Assembly: GCF_019977755.1 (NCBI RefSeq)
Contig: NZ_AP025145.1
Location: 1,674,001-1,738,000 of the forward strand
Direction of reading: 5' to 3'
DNA from: Vibrio penaeicida
GTDB lineage: Bacteria > Pseudomonadota > Gammaproteobacteria > Enterobacterales > Vibrionaceae
DNA: 64,000 bases
The notes beneath the pieces are model-generated. The model searched no databases. It was not told where the DNA came from and saw nothing but the letters and a program-made list of their open reading frames with translations. Each line of letters opens with the position of its first letter. Position 1 is the first letter of the stretch. Positions 35,881 to 43,837 of this stretch are shown here, in pieces. The position numbers and the translations under genes are program-made.

Positions 35881-37452
35881 GTGACACTATCTAAGCTTTT
35901 TTCTACCATTTTTTTAGTATTAACATCACTGCTTTCTGCGTTTAACTCCTGTGCTCAAATAACCCCCAAAGAGCCCAGTTTATTTGAACAATACAGCTGG
36001 GGTGCAATACCTCCTAAGTACCAATCTTATCTATCCGATCCCAACAACCAGCACATAACAAAAGCCGTTGTCACCGCTATTGCTGCAGAAGACTACCTCG
36101 CGAAAGAACCTGTGCTAAAGCGAATACAACCTGTGGTAGATGATTGGATTCAAGGTAGAAGAATGTTTTTGACCACAAAAGTGGGGGATGCATTAGAGTT
36201 ACTAGAATCTGGACAAGGAAGCCATATAGACTTTCAACCTGAGCCTAATATTCAGCGGTGCGCCATTATTTCTGGTGAAACCTGTTCTGAGAAATCGAAA
36301 CACCTACCCTATCAGGAGCAGCGTAAAGCCGAACTCGCCTGCAAAATTAACCATATTGAGCAAAACTGCCAAGATTGGCAGAAACACACTACCCCTTTTT
36401 ATAAAACCACTCAGATCATCGCAGGTCACATAGCCTTGGCACTCTGGTTGGATGTAAATGACCTTGTCCCATGGAGCCTTACCAATAATACTTCTGAAGA
36501 GCTGCATTCAATGTGGAAAGAGAAAAACGTTCTGATGGCTTATACACCTTATGAAATGTTGAATACCAAGTCTCGTCGTTTTACCAACACATATCCTTCT
36601 CTGGATTTGGTGACAATTGCTGATATTGCTTCATTCTTCTCACCTAAATTTACCTATATCTACAACTCCTCTCCTTATGAGAACTACCAATGGTTGATGA
36701 AAAGTTTTGGAACGAAAATTTCACCTTCAAGCACTCAAGAAGAAATACTAAGAGAACTTTTTACACTGACTCAGAAATTTGAACACGGCTCCAGCTCCGA
36801 TATCTTCTACAAGAACAAAGCTGGACAGTCCACCGCCATTGATGTGGAGAGCAGTATTGATGTACCGAGATACATGCCCGTTCCGTTTTCTTTCCTTCGA
36901 TTAAGAACTCCGCACATGGCAATTAAGGGCTGTCACAGCGCAACTCGAATTGTTCACTCGTTAGCAAAAACACTGAATATTCCATCATCGATTATTTTGG
37001 GTGACAACAAGTTATCTGCCGATGAATCGCCATTTTCTACGAATCACTCCATGCTGTATTTTCCAACAATCGACCGTTGGCTTAGCCACGGTGATGATAT
37101 CTATGGTGAAAGGGATCTTTTCCGATACATAGAAGATAAACTGGACATCACCATCCCGAAATCCCAGTTTACCCAAGCATCTGAGCTTGCTGCCTGTCGT
37201 GGGCAAGAAAGCGTTGGGTTGTGTATTTCTTCACGTTGGAAAATCAATAAAACACTCGACGGTTACCTCGCTGACCCAGCCAATCACAAGACTTGTCTGG
37301 AAGTCATTCGCGATATTCTTCCAGGTAATCACAACGCGCTTATTTTCAGTGACAGTGAGCGAAGCGCCATGCTCTCAAGGCTAGGTTTCTCGAACGATGC
37401 GTCATTCGAACAGGCATGCAAAAAAAAGTGGAGCGATATCTTTGGTAGTTAG
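35881..37452 (+). CDS. secreted protein of unknown function
   Basis: 523 residues starting at GTG (35881) with AAGGAT upstream. Signal peptide ~1-25 (MTLSKLFSTIFLVLTSLLSAFNSCAQ), so exported; the cysteine near the end of the signal could also make it a lipoprotein. At least ten more cysteines are spread through the chain (for example CAIISGETCSEK, CKINHIEQNCQDW). A segment ~345-385 (MAIKGCHSATRIVHSLAKTLNIPSSIILGD ... NHSMLYFP) has the Cys...His...Asp spacing seen in transglutaminase-like folds. I do not recognise a family. Confidence 0.75.
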   Translation: MTLSKLFSTIFLVLTSLLSAFNSCAQITPKEPSLFEQYSWGAIPPKYQSYLSDPNNQHITKAVVTAIAAEDYLAKEPVLKRIQPVVDDWIQGRRMFLTTKVGDALELLESGQGSHIDFQPEPNIQRCAIISGETCSEKSKHLPYQEQRKAELACKINHIEQNCQDWQKHTTPFYKTTQIIAGHIALALWLDVNDLVPWSLTNNTSEELHSMWKEKNVLMAYTPYEMLNTKSRRFTNTYPSLDLVTIADIASFFSPKFTYIYNSSPYENYQWLMKSFGTKISPSSTQEEILRELFTLTQKFEHGSSSDIFYKNKAGQSTAIDVESSIDVPRYMPVPFSFLRLRTPHMAIKGCHSATRIVHSLAKTLNIPSSIILGDNKLSADESPFSTNHSMLYFPTIDRWLSHGDDIYGERDLFRYIEDKLDITIPKSQFTQASELAACRGQESVGLCISSRWKINKTLDGYLADPANHKTCLEVIRDILPGNHNALIFSDSERSAMLSRLGFSNDASFEQACKKKWSDIFGS

Positions 37453-37592
37453 ATCTGCTAAGAATTAGGTCTGTTGATCCAACTCTTAGCTTTTGATTTT
37501 TCGAAAACACATCAATTCGTGAAGTGCCTCATAGTTAGTTGATTTGGGAAAAGAATCTTGATTGAAGACGATATGCATTAAATATAATATCA

Positions 37593-37790
37593 ATGAAATT
37601 TTTATTCTTAGTAATCATAATGATAGAAGTAATATATAATTTCATTTGGGTAATGATTGGCATATCGTTTTTTTTCAGTATCGCCATGATATTTGTAAGG
37701 AAAGATCACAAAAAAAGCATTAATACCATCCGGAAAAGTGGTTCGTTTAGAGAGCTAAGTGATGAGGAGCATAAAGCATTCAAATTTTTG
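37593..37790 (+). pseudogene. N-terminal remnant of an IgaA-like membrane protein
   Basis: 66 codons: a hydrophobic N-terminus (residues ~1-35) followed by FRELSDEEHKAFKFL, which parallels the KLTPEERSAVENYL stretch following the first membrane helix of enterobacterial IgaA/YrfF as I recall it. The frame enters the IS3 element at 37791 and stops at once. It is probably the 5' part of the gene whose 3' part is at 39038-39827. Confidence 0.45.
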
Positions 37791-37852
37791 TGATCCGCCC
37801 CAACAGTTTTGGACACCAAGTTAAGTGAGTACAATCACTAACGAGGTGAACA

Positions 37853-38140
37853 ATGACAACTAACAAAAAAACTAGAATTAAACATTCCCCTGAATTTAAG
37901 GCAGAAGCTTTGAAGCTATCAGAGAAAGTGGGAGTTGCTGCGGCAGCGAGGCAGCTCGGGTTGCATGAATCCCAGATCTACGGTTGGCGTAAGGCAATTA
38001 AAAAAGACACCAGTACCAGTCAGCGTGAAAGAGATCTCGCTGCCGAAGTCGCCAAGCTCAAAAGGCAATTGGCTGAGCAAGCTGAAGAGCTAGATATCGT
38101 AAAAAAGGCCGCCACCTACTTCGCGAAAAATCTAAAGTAG
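37853..38140 (+). CDS. IS3-family transposase OrfA
   Basis: 95 residues: helix-turn-helix ~10-50 (KHSPEFKAEALKLSEKVGVAAAARQLGLHESQIYGWRKA) and a coiled coil ~58-85 (LAAEVAKLKRQLAEQAEELDIVKKA). Binds the element ends. Ends in the usual overlap with orfB, which is read in the -1 frame. Confidence 0.92.
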   Translation: MTTNKKTRIKHSPEFKAEALKLSEKVGVAAAARQLGLHESQIYGWRKAIKKDTSTSQRERDLAAEVAKLKRQLAEQAEELDIVKKAATYFAKNLK

Positions 38141-39007
38141 ATTGCTATGAATTTATGCTAGAACACCTTCTGTGTTTCAATGTGGTCCGCATGGCTAAGG
38201 TGTTCGAAGTTTCACGAAGTGGGTTCTATTACTGGATTAAGCATCGCCACAAGGTACATCCAGCGTGAGGCAATACGCCAAAAGCTTGATGAAAAAGTCA
38301 AAAAAGCTTTTGACAATAGTAAGGGGCGTGATGGCTCAAGGCGCATCCAGAAAGAGCTAGCTGAGAATGGGGATAGCCGTAATGTTAAAACCATTGCCGC
38401 CAGTATGAAGCGTCAGGATTTAACGCCGAAAGCGGCACGCAAGTTTAAATGTACGACGGATAGCAAGCATAAGATGCCCGTAGCGCCGAACTTGCTAGCT
38501 CAAGACTTTAACGCAACGGCTCCGAATCAAAAATGGGCGGGAGATATCACGTATCTTGCCACGAGCGAAGGCTGGTTGTATCTGGCTGTCATCATCGACC
38601 TTTACTCACGACAAGTGATCGGTTGGTCAATGGATACGAGGATGACGGCAACTCTGGTCTGCGATGCATTATCAATGGCTCTGTTCCGTCGAGGGTTCCC
38701 TGAGCATGTTACTGTCCATAGTGATCGAGGTAGCCAGTATTGCTCAAAAGACTATAGGGACATAATAAGTGCTTATAACCTAAAACAAAGTATGAGTAGA
38801 AAAGGAAACTGTTGGGATAATGCGTGTGTTGAGAGCTTCTTCCATTCTATGAAAGTCGAGGCGATCCAATACGAACCGATCATGACAAGAAATGAGATGC
38901 GCCAAACGGTCTTCGAGTACATTGAGGTTGATTATAATCGGATGAGAAGGCACAGTGCTCTTGGGTATCTAAGCCCAGTTAACTTTGAACAGCAAAATGT
39001 CGCTTAA
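38118..39007 (+). pseudogene. IS3-family transposase OrfB with frameshift
   Basis: The -1 frame after orfA reads KVDCYEFMLEHLL...FYYWIKHRHKVHPA and stops at TGA 38266-38268. The rest continues in another frame as REAIRQKLDEKVKKAF to the end. Inserting two bases after CCAGCG would restore a single frame, so a 2-bp loss is likely. The DDE core is otherwise intact: GDITYLAT, VHSDRGSQY and KGNCWDNACVESFF. Confidence 0.8.
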
Positions 39008-39037
39008 TGAAGTGTCCAGTCTTGCTGGAGCAGATCA

Positions 39038-39827
39038 GCTAGACCTCTACCCTCTAATGTCTGAAGGTGAATACCAGTTCTTAGCTTCTATGGCATTAGC
39101 TTCTACTGGCAAAGATAAATACAAATATACGGTCGTCGACAGAAAAGCAAACACCTATTACGATGAATATAAACTCCAAGAGCTCGCTCAATTTGTAGAA
39201 AAGTACTGCCTGACAGAAATTGATTGCGACCGAGCCAAAAATGCCATTATTTCAATCTGGAAGAAAGACTCGTCCGAGCGTTGCCTGAACAAAGAATGTT
39301 GGGCAGATATACTAAATGGAGAGACCGATTTTGGTTTTGCATTAATGAGCAAAAAAGACGCAGAAAAAAGTCTAGGCACCGCGTTTAAAAAAATACACTT
39401 CACTCAAAAAAGGCAGTTATTTTCAGCCTACATGGATAAACTCAGCAGTCAAAGCCAAGTGTTTGTTTATCTTACATCTAGAGAGCGCCTTTATTCTCCT
39501 CCAATTGGATCTATGATGAAAAAATGGTCTGGAGACGTGAACAGTAACTTAACTTCAACGAAGCTAAATACACTTTTAGAAGACATAAACACGTCTTCAA
39601 AGATTCAAACGCGAGGCTACATTACCGAAATCGGAAACCACAAAGGTAAACCTGTTATTCACATCAATACCAACATCGCAGAATCGTTAAAAACAACCAT
39701 GCTGGCAGTGCTAACTCTGGTCATCGTTTTTGTTTCGGCACTGACCTATCACCTATTCCAACTTTGGACCTTGCGACGAACACGCAAACCGCATAAGAAC
39801 AATGGCGATACTGTCGAAGTCGCCTAA
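39038..39827 (+). pseudogene. C-terminal remnant of an IgaA-like membrane protein
   Basis: About 262 codons continuing from the insertion sequence. Contains paired cysteines (YCLTEIDCDRAKNAI and CLNKECW), a long soluble part, and a C-terminal membrane helix (TTMLAVLTLVIVFVSALTYHLFQLW) with a short cytoplasmic tail. This order matches the C-terminal third of IgaA/YrfF (TADLCSAKDDCVRLKNAL ... IGLHPI ... final helix) as I recall it. Compared with IgaA's ~700 residues the middle ~370 are missing. A restart at ATG 39058 has no ribosome binding site. Family match is moderate. Confidence 0.45.
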
Positions 39828-39834
39828 CGGAACG

Positions 39835-39968
39835 ACCAAGGAATAACCGAGCCATCGTAAGCCAGTAACAACTCACTTTTCGATGGTTCGGTACTTTTGA
39901 TCACTGTTAGTAGAGCATACATTCTTCATTGAAGCATTCATTGAGCTTCTAACCAATTGGAGAAAATG
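39835..39968. pseudogene. gene-end fragments of an SDR and an M20 hydrolase
   Basis: 39835-39907 (minus strand) reads SELLLAYDGSVIPW, matching the last codons of the SDR gene at 45624 (25 identical bases, then ~75%). 39927-39968 (plus strand) reads IEAFIELLTNWRK-stop, matching the end of the hydrolase at 35594 (IEALIELLTNWKN-stop). Neither body is present. Confidence 0.75.
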
Positions 39969-40016
39969 AGCCGATTAGAAAGGTATTATCAATAAATACC
40001 TAAAGCTAAAACCCAT

Positions 40017-40167
40017 AATCTCGTGCTACAAAAATAGTACAAAGCCTAGATATTTCAGACTATTTCCTCAAAATGAAGAAATGGTCGAAACTCTTCTTTT
40101 TAATGAACATTCAATTTCATATTTAATGAGCCGATTATCAAACTATTTTTCATTTTTCGTTCAAAAT
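40017..40167 (+). repeat. 151-bp direct repeat, copy 1
   Basis: Over 90% identical by eye to 42069-42220. Starts AATCTCGTGC and ends TTCAAAAT. Weaker similarity extends upstream (GAGCCGATTAGAAA / GAGCCAATTAGAAA). No reading frame. Confidence 0.85.
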
Positions 40168-40389
40168 ATAAACAAAATTTATACATCATACCTCACGTAG
40201 TGCTATGTAAACTCTCCGTTTTTAACTTACGTAATAAATAACAATATAATCACCACCAAGACGTGAGTTTTACCTTTTTGGTAGCCGTACAACAGCACTA
40301 TATATTATTTAAATTAAACTGGTTATCTACTGATATTTTCATTAGCCGTGTTAAGATAACGTCAAATCAACCTAGCATAAGTATTTAGC

Positions 40390-41115
40390 GTGAAAAAAAT
40401 ATTAACCATATTGTTACCCATAATTCTTATTCAATTAGCCATAAATATTGTATTTAACAACGATAACAATGGTTCAAATTTGGTTTCACAAGATGAAACC
40501 CCGTGTTTTAACCTAGAAAAATCACATGAAAATCCAATAAACTTAGATGAGCTAGTCTTAGCCCCTGTACAAATTGCGAACAGATCTAATAGTCATGAAG
40601 AGAAAATCACCAAGGATTTGGAAAAAGTCTTTAATACAGAAAACAAAGACACCATCCTTAGTAATAGCCCAGAAATTAAATTAGTTGAAGAAAGACTTAG
40701 TGATAAATCAGTTACTAACACCAGTGGTTACTCACAATACAACGAAATCATTTCGAACGTATTAGCTCGCGAAAATGAAAAAGACTTTAGAGACTATCTC
40801 ATTGATTTCAGAAATGAAAGACTAGAAACTGATTGGGCTACTCTCATGGAAAACAATATAAAAGACTTCATATTTTTAAGAAGTAATCACTTAGAGCTAA
40901 ACTTGGATGGCGTATCATGCGCATCCCAGAGCTGTCAAATAAAAATAAATAGCCCTAACGCTCTAAGAACATATGTCCATAGCCTATTTATTGATATGTC
41001 ACAGGAGAGTTGGTGGGAATTTAAGAGAATATCAGCACAAGATACAAGTGGGCATAATGGAATTACTTATGCTGTATACTTATTATCCCCTGACACTTCA
41101 TATAATGACAATTAA
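40390..41115 (+). CDS. membrane-anchored or exported protein of unknown function
   Basis: 241 residues starting at GTG 40390. N-terminal hydrophobic segment ~2-20 (KKILTILLPIILIQLAINIVF) as anchor or signal. The rest is acidic and Asn/Glu/Lys-rich with one closely spaced cysteine pair (SCASQSCQIKI), which resembles periplasmic disulphide hairpins. Notably AT-rich compared with the catabolic and transport genes, and enclosed by a direct repeat, so it may be acquired. No family recognised. Confidence 0.65.
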   Translation: MKKILTILLPIILIQLAINIVFNNDNNGSNLVSQDETPCFNLEKSHENPINLDELVLAPVQIANRSNSHEEKITKDLEKVFNTENKDTILSNSPEIKLVEERLSDKSVTNTSGYSQYNEIISNVLARENEKDFRDYLIDFRNERLETDWATLMENNIKDFIFLRSNHLELNLDGVSCASQSCQIKINSPNALRTYVHSLFIDMSQESWWEFKRISAQDTSGHNGITYAVYLLSPDTSYNDN

Positions 41116-41254
41116 AACAATAAAAAAGTTCAAAATATTGATATCAACAGTTCATATTTAGGGACTTAATAATAAGATAGTATTGTTTATTGAACTAATA
41201 AAATAAGACAATAAAATGAAAATCTCCTTAGAAATTTGAATAACATTAGTATCC

Positions 41255-41641
41255 ATGAATAAAGTACGTAATATCTTATTAGCAACAATTCTTTCATTTT
41301 CTGGCCTAGCAAATGCCACAAGCTGTGTACCAGGTCTAGATGGACCAATCGGACCAACCGGACCAATCGGACCAATCGGACCTGGTAGTCTTACAATAGA
41401 AAATGGATCTGTTGAAAATTTACCTCCTGTTAAGTGTAAACTTAAATGCACTTTAGATTGCGAACCAGACGACAATGGAGACACAAAGTGCAAAACTAAT
41501 TGTACCGTAGAATGTGAAACAAAAAGCCCTTCACCTATTGACTCCTCAATAGGTGGAGCAGGTGGATGTGGTGGTGATTTCATGCGTCCAGACCTACCGT
41601 ATATCTATCCTGTTCAAGATTGGGATTCAATTGGCAAATAA
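41255..41641 (+). CDS. small secreted collagen-like, cysteine-rich protein
   Basis: 128 residues. Signal peptide ~1-21 (MNKVRNILLATILSFSGLANA). Residues ~30-43 are five Gly-Pro-X triplets (GPIGPTGPIGPIGPG). A cysteine-rich block ~58-87 follows (CKLKCTLDC ... CKTNCTVEC), then a Gly-rich stretch (GGAGGCGG) and an aromatic tail. No catalytic motif is visible. Very short Gly-X-Y runs do not form a stable triple helix alone. Role could be structural or surface-related; unknown. Encoded 140 bp after the preceding unknown gene, inside the direct repeats. Confidence 0.7.
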   Translation: MNKVRNILLATILSFSGLANATSCVPGLDGPIGPTGPIGPIGPGSLTIENGSVENLPPVKCKLKCTLDCEPDDNGDTKCKTNCTVECETKSPSPIDSSIGGAGGCGGDFMRPDLPYIYPVQDWDSIGK

Positions 41642-42330
41642 TCTCGGTCAAATTAAGTTGTAATAAATTTAATTTGCATCTCAATTTTTGAGTCATCGTC
41701 TATCAGAAAAAGACTGGTCTGTGATGACTCATCTTTTCGGCTATACTAACTAAATTCCTTCCAATGTGGGCAAGTGTAACCTATTTTCCTTAAGGTACGT
41801 TTTGTTATAACAACTCTAATAATTCGGTGTCTGTAGTACCTGATTAGATGCGCGTAACTTTGTAAACACACAGACAGCGTTGCATGTTTTAGCTGTTTAC
41901 TCAAAATAAATTTCACTCGTTTCTTGACATATATGTATCGAGAGGTTGGTGTAGGTTTACGTAATCTAAAGTGATATCTATCTCAATGATAGAAACCTTC
42001 AAATCAACTGGGCAAAGAGCCAATTAGAAAACAAACTCTAGTAAGCATCTGGAACTCCCCCCCCTCTAAATCTCGTGCCAAAAAAAATAGTACAAAGCCT
42101 AGATATTTCAGACTATTTCCTCAAAATGAAGAAATGGTCGAAACTATTCTTTTTAATGAACATTCAATTTCATATTTAGTGAGCCGATCATCAAACTATT
42201 TTTCATTCTTTGTTCAAAATAAATACTGATAGCACAATCATTTTCATAATTACTCTTAATTGAGCTCGCAAAACAAAACCAAACAGTGAGCCAATAAATA
42301 AAGAAATGTCAGCTTAGTTAGGAGAAAAAT
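41642..42330. other. long AT-rich intergenic region
   Basis: About 690 bp without a gene. Contains a hairpin TGAGTCATC (41689-41697) / GATGACTCA (41723-41731) followed by TCTTTT, a possible terminator of the collagen-like gene, and the second copy of the direct repeat (42069-42220). RBS TAGGAG precedes the DUF1800 gene. Confidence 0.5.
42069..42220 (+). repeat. 151-bp direct repeat, copy 2
   Basis: Matches 40017-40167. Together the copies bracket the two unknown genes 40390-41641. Confidence 0.85.
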
Positions 42331-43833
42331 ATGGAGAACTTGACCCACCAGCAAGCATCGCGTTTTCTGGACATGGCTACCATGGGCGTTAAACAGGATG
42401 AACTCGCAACATTTCAAACACTGGACGACAGAGATTCATGGATAAACCTGCAAATCGAACTCCCCCATTTTAACCAATTAGAGCGTACTCAGTACCAACA
42501 AACACAACGTAACTTGAACGAGCCTACCCAAGAGTGTCGCGTCGGAGCTTGGTTCGATTCCGCGTTATGGGATCCGGCACAGCTAAGGCAGAGGGTCGCA
42601 TTCGCACTCAGTGAAATCTTTGTCGTAAGCGATCGCGACGCTAATCTCACCGGGCATCCTGAAGCGCTGGCCCATTACTATGATCTACTGCTCGATGGAG
42701 CATTTGGTCGGTACATCGACTTACTCAGAAGCGTAACGCTTTCCCCTGTTATGGGGACATTTCTGACCATGGCTGGCAATAAGCCCGAAAACATGACCGG
42801 GCAGCTACCGGATCAGAACTACGCTCGGGAAGTGATGCAGTTATTTTCAATTGGGCTATATACCCTCAACAATGATGGCACTGTCGTATCGGATGGCACA
42901 GGAACCCGGCTTGAAACCTATACCGACCAAGACATTGAAGCACTTTCTCGCGTGTTTACGGGTTGGGAGATCGACGGAGAAAATCTGATCAGCCCCATGG
43001 TTGAGAATAATGAATGTCACGATATGAATGAGAAGTGGATTCTGGGTGAGCAATACGCTGCTGGGCAAACCGCTTTACAAGATCTAGAACAATTTTTACT
43101 TCAAATCAGCCGCCACCCAAACACTGCCCCATTTATCTGCACGCTATTGATTAAGCGCTTAGTCACTTCCAACCCCACCCAAGATTACGTTGCCCGCGTC
43201 GCGAGTGCATTTACCGTATCAGATGGTGATTTGTCTTATGTGATTCGAACAATACTCACCGACCCTGCGGTTCTGGAATCAGCTAGCCCTCAACTTGCCA
43301 AAGTACGAGAGCCCATATTGGCAATGACCTACCTGTACCGCGCAATGGATGCGTACCCCGGCAAAAATGGCGATATTGTTTATAACCCTATGGACTACAA
43401 AAACACGTTCAGACAATACCCTCTCGGCGCGCCGTCGGTGTTTAATTTTTTCCAACCCAGCGATACCCCATCCGGTGAGTTGTTGGATCGGAACCTTACT
43501 TCTCCTGAGCTTTCAATCATCGACTGGCAGTCACTCATTGATTTGTCGAACCTCTTTTACCGCTCTCTATTGGATTTTGGTCAAAACCGCAGTAACTCGA
43601 ATACGCAAACAGAGCTCTACATTGCCCCCGTTGACTTAGAAGAACTGGCGGAAGCAGGGAAACGAGATGAGTTAATCGAAGCCATCAATACACGTTTTCT
43701 CAATGGGAGTGGATCGCCTAATGTCCTTGAGCGTGTTGCTGCGATTTACGATGGACACAACAACAAGTATTACGCTGTGCCAAAAATGCTGTTTATGGCG
43801 CTGATTTCCCCAGAATTCATGGTACAGGAGTAA
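42331..43833 (+). CDS. DUF1800 domain-containing protein
   Basis: 500 residues. Family features: HQQASRFLDMATMGVKQDEL near the N-terminus, WFDSALWDPAQLRQRVAFALSEIFVVS, QNYAREVMQLFSIGLYTLN, LSRVFTGW and APSVFNFFQP. DUF1800 proteins are almost always encoded beside a DUF1501 protein, as here (4-bp gap), and their function is not established; a role in secreted or surface polymer metabolism has been suggested. No signal peptide is seen at this start, which has a good RBS (TTAGGAG). Confidence 0.9.
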   Translation: MENLTHQQASRFLDMATMGVKQDELATFQTLDDRDSWINLQIELPHFNQLERTQYQQTQRNLNEPTQECRVGAWFDSALWDPAQLRQRVAFALSEIFVVSDRDANLTGHPEALAHYYDLLLDGAFGRYIDLLRSVTLSPVMGTFLTMAGNKPENMTGQLPDQNYAREVMQLFSIGLYTLNNDGTVVSDGTGTRLETYTDQDIEALSRVFTGWEIDGENLISPMVENNECHDMNEKWILGEQYAAGQTALQDLEQFLLQISRHPNTAPFICTLLIKRLVTSNPTQDYVARVASAFTVSDGDLSYVIRTILTDPAVLESASPQLAKVREPILAMTYLYRAMDAYPGKNGDIVYNPMDYKNTFRQYPLGAPSVFNFFQPSDTPSGELLDRNLTSPELSIIDWQSLIDLSNLFYRSLLDFGQNRSNSNTQTELYIAPVDLEELAEAGKRDELIEAINTRFLNGSGSPNVLERVAAIYDGHNNKYYAVPKMLFMALISPEFMVQE

Positions 43834-43837
43834 CCTT

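Larger units (their letters stand above)
37791..39037 (+). mobile_element. IS3-family insertion sequence, probably inactive
   Basis: Begins TGATCCGCCCCAACAG and ends CTGGAGCAGATCA: imperfect terminal inverted repeats of the IS3 type (TGA...TCA). About 1.25 kb. The immediate flanks (TTG left, GCT right) show no target duplication, which fits a deletion beside the element. OrfB carries a frameshift. Confidence 0.85.

Noticed and set aside
37593..37793. Independent 66-residue membrane protein
   Set aside because: Its stop codon is the first triplet of the IS3 element, so it is more likely a truncated gene end.
39058..39827. Intact gene starting at ATG 39058
   Set aside because: No ribosome binding site, and coding-like sequence continues upstream to the IS boundary, so it is a truncated gene.
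41158..41583. 141-codon minus-strand frame with Pro/Gly repeats
   Set aside because: Antisense shadow of the collagen-like gene; the plus-strand frame has a signal peptide and cysteine pattern.
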